DNA of 59,934 nucleotides from an uncultured Prevotella sp. (GCA_905198745.1 CAJKDU010000011.1:1-59934), one strand, 5' to 3'; positions 16,141 to 24,664 are shown, counted from the stretch's first letter. The notes: generated from the letters alone by a model not told the origin. Numbers and translations: made by a program.

Positions 16141-18486
16141 ATGAACGTAATTACCAAGACAGTTCAATTGCCTGATGGAAGAACCATCAGCATTGAAACC
16201 GGGAAAGTTGCAAAACAGTGCGACGGTTCAGTAGTGCTCCGCATGGGCAATACCGTCCTTCTTGCAACTGTTTGTGCAGCAAAGGATGCAGTTCCCGGAA
16301 CAGATTTCATGCCTTTGCAGGTTGATTACCGCGAGCAGTATTCAGCTGCCGGCCGTTTCCCTGGAGGCTTTACCAAGCGCGAGGGCAAGGCAAGCGACAA
16401 CGAGATTCTTACATCTCGTCTCGTAGACCGTGTGCTCCGTCCTCTTTTCCCCTCAAACTACCATGCAGAAGTTTTTGTTAGCGTGATGCTTCTTTCGGCC
16501 GACGGTGTTGACCAGCCCGATGCATTGGCAGGATTCGCAGCTTCAGCCGCAATGGCTTGTTCAGATATTCCCTTCGAGTGTCCTATTTCAGAAGTCCGCG
16601 TGGCTCGCATCAACGGCGAGTATGTGGTGGATCCGACATCAGAGCAGATGAAGGATGCCGACATGGACATTATGGTGGGTGCCACAAAGGACAACATCAT
16701 GATGGTGGAAGGCGAAATGAAGGAAGTGCAGGAGCAAGACCTTATCCAGGCACTCAAGGTGGCTGCTGATGCCATCAAGCCTATGTGCGATCTCCAGTTG
16801 GAACTCTCCAAGGAACTTGGCACTGACGTGAAACGCGAGTATTGCCATGAGGAGAACGACGAGGAACTGCGTGAACAGGTGAAGAAGGAAACCTACGACA
16901 AGTGCTATGCCATCGCACAGGCCGGTGATCACGACAAGAAAAGCCGTGAGGAAGCCTTCGACAAGATTAAGGCTGACTTCGAGGAGGCTTACGATGCTGC
17001 GCATGCTGATCTCTCAGAGGAAGACCTCGAGGCCAAGCACGCCATGGTAGACCGCTATTATGCAGACGTGATGCGCGATTCCATGCGCCGTTGTATCCTC
17101 GATGAGGGCAAGCGTCTTGACGGTCGTAAGACAGACGAGATTCGTCCTATCTGGTGTGAGGTGAGTCCGCTGCCCATGCCTCATGGTTCGGCTATCTTCC
17201 AACGTGGTGAGACCATGAGTCTCTCTACCTGTACACTCGGTACCAAGCTCGACGAGAAGATGATCGATGATGTGCTCAACAAGAGCTATCAGCGCTTCAT
17301 GCTCCACTATAACTTCCCTCCATTCTGTACTGGTGAGGCCAAGGCCCAGCGTGGCGTAGGCCGTCGTGAGATTGGTCACGGTCACTTGGCATGGCGTGGA
17401 TTGAAGGGCCAGATTCCTGAGGACTATCCTTATACCGTACGTCTGGTGAGCCAGATTCTCGAGTCTAACGGTTCTTCCTCAATGGCTACCGTATGTGCAG
17501 GCACCTTGGCTCTGATGGATGCCGGCGTTCCTATGAAGAAGCCTGTGTCAGGTATTGCCATGGGTCTTATCAAGAACCCAGGTGAGGAGAAGTATGCCGT
17601 GCTGAGCGATATCCTCGGCGACGAGGACCACTTGGGCGACATGGACTTCAAGACTACCGGTACACGTGACGGTCTTACAGCCACTCAGATGGATATCAAG
17701 TGCGACGGCTTGAGCTTCGAGATTCTTGAGAAAGCCCTTATGCAGGCCAAGGCTGGCCGTGAGCACATCCTCGGCAAGATGCTCGAAACATTGCCTGAGC
17801 CACGTCCAGAGTTGAAGCCACAGGTTCCACGCATCGTACAGATTGAGATTCCTAAGGAATTCATCGGTGCTGTTATCGGCCCTGGCGGCAAGATTATTCA
17901 GCAGATGCAGGAAGATACAGGCGCTACCATTACCATCGACGAGGTGGATGGCGTAGGCAAAGTGCAGGTAAGCGCACCTAACAAGGACAGCATTGATGCG
18001 GCTCTTGGCAAGATTAAGGCTATCGTGGCTGTTCCCGAGGTAGGTGAGGTCTATGAAGGAACTGTTCGCAGCATCATGCCTTATGGCTGCTTCGTGGAGA
18101 TTCTCCCAGGCAAGGATGGCTTGCTCCATATCTCAGAGATTGACTGGAAGCGTCTTGAGACAGTGGAAGAGGCTGGCATCAAAGAGGGTGACAAGATTAA
18201 GGTGAAACTCCTTGAGATTGATCCCAAGACTGGCAAGTACAAGCTTTCCCGTCGTGTGCTCCTTCCTAAACCAGAAGGCTTCGTAGAGCGTGAGCGCCGT
18301 CCCCGTCCAGAACGTGGCGAGCGTCGTCCCCGTCCAGAGCGTGGTGAGCGCCGTCCTCGTCCGGAGCGTGGCGAGCAGCGTCGCTTCGAGCATCATGACA
18401 ATAATGGCGAGTATCATGATCCTATGGCCGACCGCGAGCCAAAGGACTTCAACGATTCACTCGACCACAACAACGACATTGATTAA
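16141..18486 (+). CDS. pnp: polyribonucleotide nucleotidyltransferase
   Basis: A 781-residue phosphorolytic 3'-5' exoribonuclease acting in mRNA decay. Two RNase PH-type domains lie at about residues 10-145 and 320-460 (GGFTKREGKASDNEILTSR in the first, MPHGSAIFQRGETMSLSTC in the second), joined by a helical linker. A KH domain follows near 560-620 (IGAVIGPGGKIIQQMQ), then an S1 domain near 625-695 (YGCFVEILPGKDGLLHISE). The C-terminus has an added arginine-rich tail with three copies of RRPRPERGE, then an acidic His/Asp/Asn-rich end. The frame starts with MNVITKTVQLPDG, typical of the family. It is a single-gene unit with strong hairpins downstream. Confidence 0.97.
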   Translation: MNVITKTVQLPDGRTISIETGKVAKQCDGSVVLRMGNTVLLATVCAAKDAVPGTDFMPLQVDYREQYSAAGRFPGGFTKREGKASDNEILTSRLVDRVLRPLFPSNYHAEVFVSVMLLSADGVDQPDALAGFAASAAMACSDIPFECPISEVRVARINGEYVVDPTSEQMKDADMDIMVGATKDNIMMVEGEMKEVQEQDLIQALKVAADAIKPMCDLQLELSKELGTDVKREYCHEENDEELREQVKKETYDKCYAIAQAGDHDKKSREEAFDKIKADFEEAYDAAHADLSEEDLEAKHAMVDRYYADVMRDSMRRCILDEGKRLDGRKTDEIRPIWCEVSPLPMPHGSAIFQRGETMSLSTCTLGTKLDEKMIDDVLNKSYQRFMLHYNFPPFCTGEAKAQRGVGRREIGHGHLAWRGLKGQIPEDYPYTVRLVSQILESNGSSSMATVCAGTLALMDAGVPMKKPVSGIAMGLIKNPGEEKYAVLSDILGDEDHLGDMDFKTTGTRDGLTATQMDIKCDGLSFEILEKALMQAKAGREHILGKMLETLPEPRPELKPQVPRIVQIEIPKEFIGAVIGPGGKIIQQMQEDTGATITIDEVDGVGKVQVSAPNKDSIDAALGKIKAIVAVPEVGEVYEGTVRSIMPYGCFVEILPGKDGLLHISEIDWKRLETVEEAGIKEGDKIKVKLLEIDPKTGKYKLSRRVLLPKPEGFVERERRPRPERGERRPRPERGERRPRPERGEQRRFEHHDNNGEYHDPMADREPKDFNDSLDHNNDID
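18295..18375 (+). repeat. three 27-base in-frame repeats in the pnp tail
   Basis: Codons 719-745 encode three successive RRPRPERGE units with synonymous differences between copies. The basic repeats resemble RG-rich RNA-binding tails. Confidence 0.8.
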
Positions 18487-18506
18487 ATAAAGCGTTAGGG
18501 TAATCC

Positions 18507-18573
18507 CCTTATAACAATACCAAAAGCGTGCCCACCTTTACTGGTTGGGCACGCTTTTGGTATTGTTATAAGG
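18507..18573. terminator. very long hairpin, bidirectional terminator between pnp and the sulfatases
   Basis: Arms 18507-18534 and 18546-18573 are 28-base perfect complements around an 11-base loop. The stem is far longer than a usual terminator. There is little T-tract on the plus side, so it may protect the pnp mRNA end or act with the next hairpin. Confidence 0.65.
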
Positions 18574-18583
18574 TATAAATAAA

Positions 18584-18621
18584 GGACTCCCACACTTGGT
18601 ATATGGTGTGGGAGTCCTTTT
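18584..18621. terminator. second hairpin terminator between convergent pnp and sulfatase genes
   Basis: The 12-base arms ggactcccacac (18584-18595) and gtgtgggagtcc (18606-18617) are followed by TTTT on the plus strand and by ttta on the minus strand. It would serve pnp from the left and the sulfatase gene ending at 18638 from the right. Confidence 0.75.
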
Positions 18622-18637
18622 GAGTAATATGAAATTG

Positions 18638-20062
18638 TTATTTCTTTCCGCTTTCTGCATCCTGCGGTACAGGCCAGTTCTCTGAAGGTGTGCGCATCTC
18701 CTTCATTACCTTGTCGAAGCCGATGACCATTTCAGGATACTTCTTGGCAAGGTCGTGCTTCTCCTCGGGGTCTTCGCGGAGATTGTAAAGTTCCAGCGGG
18801 GCATTGAATCCTTTGATAGTCACAGCCTTCCAGTCGCCATGTCGGGCGGCACGTTGCTTGCCCGGGAACTCCCAATAGAGCACGCGGTCGTCGGTATTAA
18901 TCTGCTTGCCGTAGAACAGTGGCAGAATGTTCATGCCGTTGAGGTGCTGTGGCAGATACTTGGTACCTCCGGTGAGTGCTGCCAGTGTGGGCATCACGTC
19001 GGGGAAGTAGATGATGTTGTCGAGCGACTGCACGGGCACCTTGCCTGGCTGGTTCACGATGAACGGCACGCGTATGCCGCCCTCGTAGAGCTGAGCCTTG
19101 CGTCCGCGGAAACCGGCATTGCAGTTGAAGAGCTTGAGTGGAGCCTGCACGGCGGCACCGTTGTCGGAGGCGAAGATGACGAGCGTGTTCTCTCTCAGGT
19201 GGTTCTTCTCCAGGTAGGCGAGCAGGCGGCCAATGGCTGCGTCCATGTGGGTGACGAGCGAAGCATAGCGCTTGTCGTTCATGCTCCACGACTCATCGTC
19301 GTACCACGATGTGTTGTCGATGATGTAAGGTTCGTGGGGAGCGTCGAATGCCAGATAGAGGAAGAATGGATTGTTCTTGTTGCGCTTGATGAAATTGATG
19401 GCATCATCGGTGGAAATGTCCGTGTTGTGCTTGATGTGCTTGTCGTGCTCGTTGGCCTTGATATGGATGAGCTTGTCGTTGTCGAAGCGATTATACGGAT
19501 AATAGTAGGGTGAGTTCGACTCTACCGTACTGATAAGCCATCCATGGAACTCGTCGAACCCTCTGTAGATAGGTGACGACTTAGGGTCGTATCCGTCGAG
19601 GTGCCATTTGTTTACCAGGCATGTCTTGTAGCCCGCTGCGTGGAGCACCGTGGCTATGGTGGTGTCTTGCGGCTGCAGGCTGGTACGGCGGACAAAAGTC
19701 GTGTCACCCTCAGGTGATATTTTCAATCCCTTGATGCCTCCTGCTGTACATTGGTTGTCACGGATGCGTGAGTTGCCGGTGTTCTTGCCGGTCATCAGTA
19801 CGCAGCGTGATGGTGAACTGATACCCGACCCTGCATAACTCTGGTTGAAGCGGGTGCCGGTAGCGGCGAGTTTGTCGATATTGGGTGTCTTGATGGTCTT
19901 GCTGCCGTAGCAAGACAGGTCTCCATAGCCGAGGTCGTCGGCAAGGATGAAGATGATGTTGGGGCGGTCAGGTGTAGCCTTGGCAGCCTTGCCCTGTGCC
20001 AATGCGGCTTGTGCCGGCACGAGCGTGGCAGCCACCGCACCTAATAAAGCTTTGTTCTTCAT
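18638..20062 (-). CDS. secreted S-type sulfatase A
   Basis: A 474-residue exported sulfatase that would hydrolyse sulfate esters on host or algal glycans. A signal peptide covers about residues 1-22. The metal-binding start is RPNIIFILADDLGYGDLS. The active-site motif is SSPSR within GISSPSRCVLMTGKNTG, the serine form of (C/S)xPxR, whose serine must be oxidised to formylglycine by an anaerobic sulfatase-maturing enzyme. No such enzyme is encoded in this window. Other conserved pieces are NKWHLDGYD and IFASDNGA. It is paralogous to the gene at 20090; from about residue 230 to the end the two proteins are the same except at the last residue, while the middle (about residues 85-230) differs. Substrate choice may therefore differ. 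Confidence 0.93.
   Translation of the reverse strand: MKNKALLGAVAATLVPAQAALAQGKAAKATPDRPNIIFILADDLGYGDLSCYGSKTIKTPNIDKLAATGTRFNQSYAGSGISSPSRCVLMTGKNTGNSRIRDNQCTAGGIKGLKISPEGDTTFVRRTSLQPQDTTIATVLHAAGYKTCLVNKWHLDGYDPKSSPIYRGFDEFHGWLISTVESNSPYYYPYNRFDNDKLIHIKANEHDKHIKHNTDISTDDAINFIKRNKNNPFFLYLAFDAPHEPYIIDNTSWYDDESWSMNDKRYASLVTHMDAAIGRLLAYLEKNHLRENTLVIFASDNGAAVQAPLKLFNCNAGFRGRKAQLYEGGIRVPFIVNQPGKVPVQSLDNIIYFPDVMPTLAALTGGTKYLPQHLNGMNILPLFYGKQINTDDRVLYWEFPGKQRAARHGDWKAVTIKGFNAPLELYNLREDPEEKHDLAKKYPEMVIGFDKVMKEMRTPSENWPVPQDAESGKK
18699..19312. repeat. copy 1 of a 614-base identical block in the sulfatase pair
   Basis: By eye this stretch is identical to 20154-20767 (offset 1455). It ends at single-base differences at 18698 and 19313, and only two substitutions occur before about 19410. 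Beyond that the two genes diverge quickly. Both synonymous and non-synonymous sites are identical, which points to recent gene conversion or a recent partial duplication. Confidence 0.8.
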
Positions 20063-20089
20063 GTCTTTATAGTTTTAGTTGATGATATT

Positions 20090-21517
20090 TTATTGTTTCT
20101 TTCCGCTTTCAGCATCCTGCGGTACAGGCCAGTTCTCCGATGGCGTGCGCATTTCCTTCATTACCTTGTCGAAGCCGATGACCATTTCAGGATACTTCTT
20201 GGCAAGGTCGTGCTTCTCCTCGGGGTCTTCGCGGAGATTGTAAAGTTCCAGCGGGGCATTGAATCCTTTGATAGTCACAGCCTTCCAGTCGCCATGTCGG
20301 GCGGCACGTTGCTTGCCCGGGAACTCCCAATAGAGCACGCGGTCGTCGGTATTAATCTGCTTGCCGTAGAACAGTGGCAGAATGTTCATGCCGTTGAGGT
20401 GCTGTGGCAGATACTTGGTACCTCCGGTGAGTGCTGCCAGTGTGGGCATCACGTCGGGGAAGTAGATGATGTTGTCGAGCGACTGCACGGGCACCTTGCC
20501 TGGCTGGTTCACGATGAACGGCACGCGTATGCCGCCCTCGTAGAGCTGAGCCTTGCGTCCGCGGAAACCGGCATTGCAGTTGAAGAGCTTGAGTGGAGCC
20601 TGCACGGCGGCACCGTTGTCGGAGGCGAAGATGACGAGCGTGTTCTCTCTCAGGTGGTTCTTCTCCAGGTAGGCGAGCAGGCGGCCAATGGCTGCGTCCA
20701 TGTGGGTGACGAGCGAAGCATAGCGCTTGTCGTTCATGCTCCACGACTCATCGTCGTACCACGATGTATTGTCGATGATGTAAGGTTCGTGGGGAGCGTC
20801 GAATGCCAGATAGAGGAAGAACGGATTGTTCTTGTTGCGCTTGATGAAACCTATGGCATCATCGGTGGATATGTCTGTATTGTGGCGGATGTGCTTGTCG
20901 TTGTCGTTGGCCTTGATATGGATAAGTTGGTCGTTGTCCATGCGGCTGTTGGGATAGTAGTAGGGCGAATTGGAAATGCCCTTGCTGAGCAGCCATCCAT
21001 GGAACTCATTGAATCCGCGGTGGTTAGGTGCCGCCATGGGGTCGTAGCCGTCGAGGTGCCATTTGTTCACCAGACATGTCTTGTAGCCTGCGGCACTGAG
21101 CACGGTGGCTATGGTGGTGTCTTGTGGCAGCAGGTTGGCGCGGCGCACAATGTTCCTCTTCCCGTTCTTCGATACCTTGATGCCTGTCAGTCCGCCAGCA
21201 GTACACATGTTGTCGCGTATGCGTGTGTTGCCCGTGTTCTTGCCTGTCATCAGTGAGCAGCGTGACGGAGAACTAATGCCCGAGCCGGCATAACTCTGGT
21301 TGAAGCGTGTGCCGGTGGCAGCGAGCTTGTCGATGTTGGGAGTCTTGATGGTCTTGCTGCCATAGCATGACAAGTCGCCATAGCCAAGGTCGTCGGCAAG
21401 AATGAAGATGATGTTGGGGCGGTCGGGAGTGGCCTTGGCTGTCTTGCTTTGTGCCCATGTGGCTTGCGCCGGCACCAGTGCTGCAACCAGGGTTCCCAAT
21501 AAGGCTTTATCCTTCAT
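20090..21517 (-). CDS. secreted S-type sulfatase B
   Basis: A 475-residue paralogue of the gene downstream, also with signal peptide, LADDLGYGDLSCYGSKTIK and the active site SSPSR in GISSPSRCSLMTGKNTGN. Like copy A it depends on a sulfatase-maturing enzyme encoded elsewhere. The region of residues 95-230 differs from copy A in many positions (for example KVSKNGKRNIVRRANL against KISPEGDTTFVRRTSL), whereas the C-terminal half is identical apart from the final residue. The two genes are 27 bases apart and surely co-transcribed, B first. A SusD-type binding lipoprotein gene lies just upstream on the same strand, so the three probably belong to one degraded polysaccharide utilisation locus. Confidence 0.93.
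   Translation of the reverse strand: MKDKALLGTLVAALVPAQATWAQSKTAKATPDRPNIIFILADDLGYGDLSCYGSKTIKTPNIDKLAATGTRFNQSYAGSGISSPSRCSLMTGKNTGNTRIRDNMCTAGGLTGIKVSKNGKRNIVRRANLLPQDTTIATVLSAAGYKTCLVNKWHLDGYDPMAAPNHRGFNEFHGWLLSKGISNSPYYYPNSRMDNDQLIHIKANDNDKHIRHNTDISTDDAIGFIKRNKNNPFFLYLAFDAPHEPYIIDNTSWYDDESWSMNDKRYASLVTHMDAAIGRLLAYLEKNHLRENTLVIFASDNGAAVQAPLKLFNCNAGFRGRKAQLYEGGIRVPFIVNQPGKVPVQSLDNIIYFPDVMPTLAALTGGTKYLPQHLNGMNILPLFYGKQINTDDRVLYWEFPGKQRAARHGDWKAVTIKGFNAPLELYNLREDPEEKHDLAKKYPEMVIGFDKVMKEMRTPSENWPVPQDAESGKKQ
20154..20767. repeat. copy 2 of a 614-base identical block in the sulfatase pair
   Basis: Partner of 18699-19312. It lies within sulfatase B and covers most of its C-terminal half. Confidence 0.8.
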
Positions 21518-21566
21518 GTGGTAGCGGTTTATAATTTATAAGGTCTATTGGTTTTATATTTATATG

Positions 21567-21574
21567 CAAAAGTA
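21567..21574 (-). promoter_or_regulatory. putative -7 box for the sulfatase pair
   Basis: The minus strand reads TACTTTTG, 49 bases before the sulfatase B start. No well-placed TTTG lies upstream, so an activator-dependent promoter is possible. The rest of the 279-base gap shows only the SusD terminator. Confidence 0.35.
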
Positions 21575-21735
21575 ACTTAATTCTTTGTATTTGAGGGCTT
21601 GTGATTTGATATACGACCCTTGATTTTTGTCAAACAGGTTAGGAGGTATTGGCAAATCCACCGCTTATGACGCGGACTATTGGGCGTTTACATCCTTTGG
21701 CTCTTCAAGAAACAATAACAAATCGGTGACGAATG

Positions 21736-21771
21736 AAAAAGTCCCTGCAGAGAACATTTCTCTACACGGAC
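21736..21771 (-). terminator. hairpin terminator after the SusD gene
   Basis: The minus strand forms gtcc..agaga / tctct..ggac with a symmetric internal loop and then TTTTT. It lies 25 bases past the SusD stop. Confidence 0.65.
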
Positions 21772-21796
21772 TCGGAGTTTATACGTGTGTCAGTGT

Positions 21797-23428
21797 TTAG
21801 TAGCCGGGGTTTTGCTCCCAATTGGAAGTCAACTGTCGCTGGTCGTAAGGAATCGGGAACAGGACGTCGCTGGTGATGCTGTTCCATTTCCATTCCAGTG
21901 GCGTACCGGTTGTAGCATCACAGTCGGTTACAGCCATACCGTTGTTGTTGGCCTGTTGGGTGGCAGAGAGTCCTTGTACGCGATGGTTGAAGTGAGCAGT
22001 CATGACGGCATTGATGCGTCCGGTGCGAACCAGGTCGAACCACCGGTGACCCTCGAAACACAACTCAGTGAAGCGCTCGTTCTCAATGGCAAGGCGCATC
22101 TCTTCCTGTGTGGAGGCAGTAGTGCCGGTGATGCCTGCACGTGTACGTACCTTGTCGAGATAAGTTTTGGCTTCACCCGTGCCGTTGGTCTCGTTGAGGC
22201 ATTCTGCATACATGAGAAGCACGTCGGCATAGCGATAGATGATGTCGTCGCAACCGCTGGCGCAGGTCTTCAGTCCTTGGTTGTGCTTGTCGAAGTATTT
22301 CAGTGTTGCCGGTGTATATGCCTCGCCGTTCTCGTTGACGTTCACTTCGTCTGTTTGCTTTGACTTGGTCTGTGAGGTGTCATAGAGCTTGTCGTAGACC
22401 ATCTCCGTGTAGCGCTTGTCCTGTACATTGCTTCTTAGTTGGTTATAGAGTTCCCAAGTCATTAGCAGACAGCTTACACCCTGCGACGTGAGGATAGTAG
22501 ACTTTGTGCCATCGGCAAAAGTGTAGGCAGGCTGGGTGTTGGGCGTCACGTTAGGTATGCAGCGGCTCATCAGATAGTTGGCCACCACGGTAGAGCCGTT
22601 GTTGAACTGTGCGGCAAGGATGATTTCCTTGTTGCAGGGATTCTCCGAGTCGAAGATGCTGGCGTAGTCGTCCAGCAAGCCGAGCTTAGTAGGATTGGCA
22701 TAGTCGATGACTTCCTTCAGTGTGGACTTGGCCGAGTTGAAGTCCTTGAGTGTCATGTTTACGTCGGCGAGCATCACTTTGGCGGCAATGCTGGTGGCAC
22801 GGCCCGTCTTGTTGGCTTCGGTGTAGCTTTCCGGCAGGTCGGCGATGGCTGTGGTCAGGTCGCTCTTGATGAGATTGTAGACATCTTCTTTCGGGCTGCG
22901 GTTGTATTTGTAGAGGTCGTTGAAGTTGTCGATGACATGGTCTGTGAGTGGCATCGGACCGAAAAGCCTTACCAGGGTGAAGTAGGCATAGGCTCTGAAG
23001 AATTTGGCCTCGCCTTCATATTGCTTGCGGTTTGTCTGACTCACGTTGTCCAGCTTGTCGAGCACGCTGTTGCAACGGTTTATCATGTTGAAGCTGTAGG
23101 TCCAGATGTTGTTGATGGTGGCAGAAGAAGCGTCCCAAGTGCCTTCGTTGAGGCTGATGTAGTCGTTCTGATTGTTCTTCTTGTAGTCGTAGGCTTCGTC
23201 AGTGCAAAGGCCATTGACCATGATGACGTCTTCCTGCACGTTGCGAAGATAATAGTAGGCGTCGAGCAGAATGTTCTCCACCTCGCTGTCGTTCTTCATG
23301 TAGGTTTCCATCTGCATGGTGTCTGGATTGTAGCGGTCAAAGAAGCCGTCGCTGCAGGAGTATAGTCCCATGGTGGAAGCTCCAAGGCAAACCGTCATCA
23401 TTACTTTGTTGAAATATGTTGTCTTCAT
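21797..23428 (-). CDS. SusD/RagB-family glycan-binding lipoprotein (partner SusC lost)
   Basis: A 543-residue outer-membrane lipoprotein that would cap a TonB-dependent transporter and bind glycan. The signal peptide ends in a lipobox (MGLYSC), followed by DGFFDRYNPDTM. SusD landmarks include the TPR-like helices around YEGEAKFFRAYAYFTLVRLF, the segment YRYADVLLMYAECLNE, and the C-terminal RFTELCFEGHRWFDLVRTG. In intact loci an about 1000-residue SusC gene sits directly upstream; here only its last 16 codons remain, 18 bases before this start. The protein may be unable to work in glycan uptake unless another SusC substitutes. The two sulfatases downstream suggest a sulfated substrate. Confidence 0.94.
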   Translation of the reverse strand: MKTTYFNKVMMTVCLGASTMGLYSCSDGFFDRYNPDTMQMETYMKNDSEVENILLDAYYYLRNVQEDVIMVNGLCTDEAYDYKKNNQNDYISLNEGTWDASSATINNIWTYSFNMINRCNSVLDKLDNVSQTNRKQYEGEAKFFRAYAYFTLVRLFGPMPLTDHVIDNFNDLYKYNRSPKEDVYNLIKSDLTTAIADLPESYTEANKTGRATSIAAKVMLADVNMTLKDFNSAKSTLKEVIDYANPTKLGLLDDYASIFDSENPCNKEIILAAQFNNGSTVVANYLMSRCIPNVTPNTQPAYTFADGTKSTILTSQGVSCLLMTWELYNQLRSNVQDKRYTEMVYDKLYDTSQTKSKQTDEVNVNENGEAYTPATLKYFDKHNQGLKTCASGCDDIIYRYADVLLMYAECLNETNGTGEAKTYLDKVRTRAGITGTTASTQEEMRLAIENERFTELCFEGHRWFDLVRTGRINAVMTAHFNHRVQGLSATQQANNNGMAVTDCDATTGTPLEWKWNSITSDVLFPIPYDQRQLTSNWEQNPGY

Positions 23429-23446
23429 AATTAGGGTTCCTTTCTG

Positions 23447-23497
23447 TTAGAATGTTGCGTTGATACCGAATGTCACCGCTAATGGCTGTTCCGCGGG
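23447..23497 (-). pseudogene. C-terminal scar of a SusC TonB-dependent receptor
   Basis: Eighteen bases upstream of susD the minus strand reads PAEQPLAVTFGINATF and then stop. The ending VTFGINATF is the final beta strand and terminal Phe typical of SusC/RagA receptors, and the position is where a SusC gene should end. Upstream of it lies element B, not receptor sequence. It is inferred that the rest of the receptor gene was deleted or replaced. Confidence 0.65.
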
Positions 23498-23499
23498 TC

Positions 23500-23765
23500 G
23501 TCCCACGGCTTGGGCATCGAGTGCCCAGGCCGTGGGCAATGGGTGCCCAAACTTCAGAACGGATTTTGGGCAATCTGCTTGTGGGGCAGTCCTGGTCGGT
23601 TCAGTGATAGATAAGTGATAGATTTTTTGGCATCTATCACTCATCTATCACTCGTGTTAACTGGCTGACATACAGTTTAAACCTGTATGTAATTAAGAAA
23701 AGTGATAGATGTGATACAAAAAGTGAAAAATTTTACGTGCGCGCTCGCGCGCGCGTAAAAGACAT
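23500..23765 (-). repeat. mosaic intergenic repeat, element B
   Basis: Read on the minus strand it has the same module order as element A. First is a CG-alternating palindrome (acgcgcgcgcgagcgcgc), then a T-rich stretch, then atctatcacttttctt and tandem gagtgatagatg units. Inverse tctatcac units follow, then two palindromes of the form GGGCA..TGCCC around cccacggc. It ends against the SusC scar. Parts such as ctatcacttttctt are identical between copies, whereas the linkers differ in sequence and length. The conserved order argues for a common ancestral element rather than chance. Confidence 0.75.
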
Positions 23766-23771
23766 AAAGGA

Positions 23772-23817
23772 ACCGGGCAGCAAGTGCACGATTCGTGTTC
23801 GTGCCTTGCTGCCCGGT
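23772..23817 (-). terminator. terminator of the DUF5020 gene
   Basis: The arms accgggcagcaag (23772-23784) and cttgctgcccggt (23805-23817) are perfect complements. The stem continues through gcacg/cgtgc around a one-base bulge. The minus strand then reads tcctttatgtctttt. It lies 22 bases past the stop. Confidence 0.75.
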
Positions 23818-23839
23818 ATAATATTGTATGAGTCTTGCG

Positions 23840-24577
23840 TCAGAAGTTCCATTTCACACCCAGACAAGGGCGGCATTTGAAACCGGCTGTAGATCCGAAG
23901 TTATTGCTCAGTTCTATTTCCGTGCCCACGTTCAGATTGTCGCACCCCAAGTGCCGGCCAACGTTGTACCACAATTGTGGCTCAGAAATGAAGACTGTGT
24001 GCTTTTCTGTGCATGAGCCGTCTTCCTTGAAGTCGCAGTCATGATTCTCCCACCAGAAGTCGGCGAAGCCGTCGAAAGTCAGTCCCTTGAGTCCGAAAAT
24101 GTCCTTGCAGGTCCACACGGCAGTGAGCTGCATGGGAATGTTGCTGCTGTGCTTTCTGATGGTCTTGTAGAGAGCCTTGAGGTTAAGTGTGTTCTGGAAA
24201 CTTTTGTCGTGCGCAAAATAGTCCACGCCAAAGAGCCATGCCGAGTTGATGGGATAGCTGGCTGTGATGCCGCCATCGTATTCCACATGCAGGCTCCAAG
24301 CCTTGAGAGCCGTTTTTTGCCAGAAGTTGAGGCAACGTGAAATCTCGAGATAGGTGCCTCCGGGAGCCAGATTAGGTCCCGATACATGCTGATCGTAGTT
24401 GAAATCGTGGTCAATGAAGAAGTAGTTGTTGCCCCACTTGTCGGCCTTGAACATTTCCAGGGTGAGGGTTACAAACTTGCGGTCGGACCCGAAGTCGTAG
24501 AACAACTGTGCGTTAGTCTGGCCCTTGGCATGCATGCAAGCCGTGAAAGCCACCAGGAAGAAAAGAAGTTTTTTCAT
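23840..24577 (-). CDS. DUF5020-family outer-membrane beta-barrel protein
   Basis: A 245-residue exported protein. A signal peptide covers about residues 1-19 (cleavage after HAKGQ). The body has alternating aromatic strands (QLFYDFGSDRKFVTLTLEMF, LQTLYN-like segments, WSLHVEYDGG) and ends in GVKWNF with a terminal Phe, typical of outer-membrane barrels. Family DUF5020 resembles Tsx-type nucleoside channels. Its substrate is unknown. The ATG at 24575-24577 is chosen because it begins the signal peptide; a longer frame would run into the tRNA terminator. It is transcribed away from tRNA-Asn in the same direction, and the tRNA terminator lies between. Confidence 0.82.
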   Translation of the reverse strand: MKKLLFFLVAFTACMHAKGQTNAQLFYDFGSDRKFVTLTLEMFKADKWGNNYFFIDHDFNYDQHVSGPNLAPGGTYLEISRCLNFWQKTALKAWSLHVEYDGGITASYPINSAWLFGVDYFAHDKSFQNTLNLKALYKTIRKHSSNIPMQLTAVWTCKDIFGLKGLTFDGFADFWWENHDCDFKEDGSCTEKHTVFISEPQLWYNVGRHLGCDNLNVGTEIELSNNFGSTAGFKCRPCLGVKWNF

Positions 24578-24633
24578 TTTAATTGTTTGTTGTGAAGATT
24601 GAATAATGGGGCATGGAAATGCGTGGAAACAAA

Positions 24634-24661
24634 AAAAGGAATTACCTAAGTAATTCCTTTT
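24634..24661 (-). terminator. terminator of tRNA-Asn
   Basis: The 11-base arms aaaaggaatta and taattcctttt pair around a 6-base loop. On the minus strand seven T follow. Confidence 0.8.
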
Positions 24662-24664
24662 CTG

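Noticed and set aside
20093..21256. 387-codon plus-strand frame
   Set aside because: It is antisense to sulfatase B; a similar frame occurs opposite sulfatase A because the DNA is duplicated.
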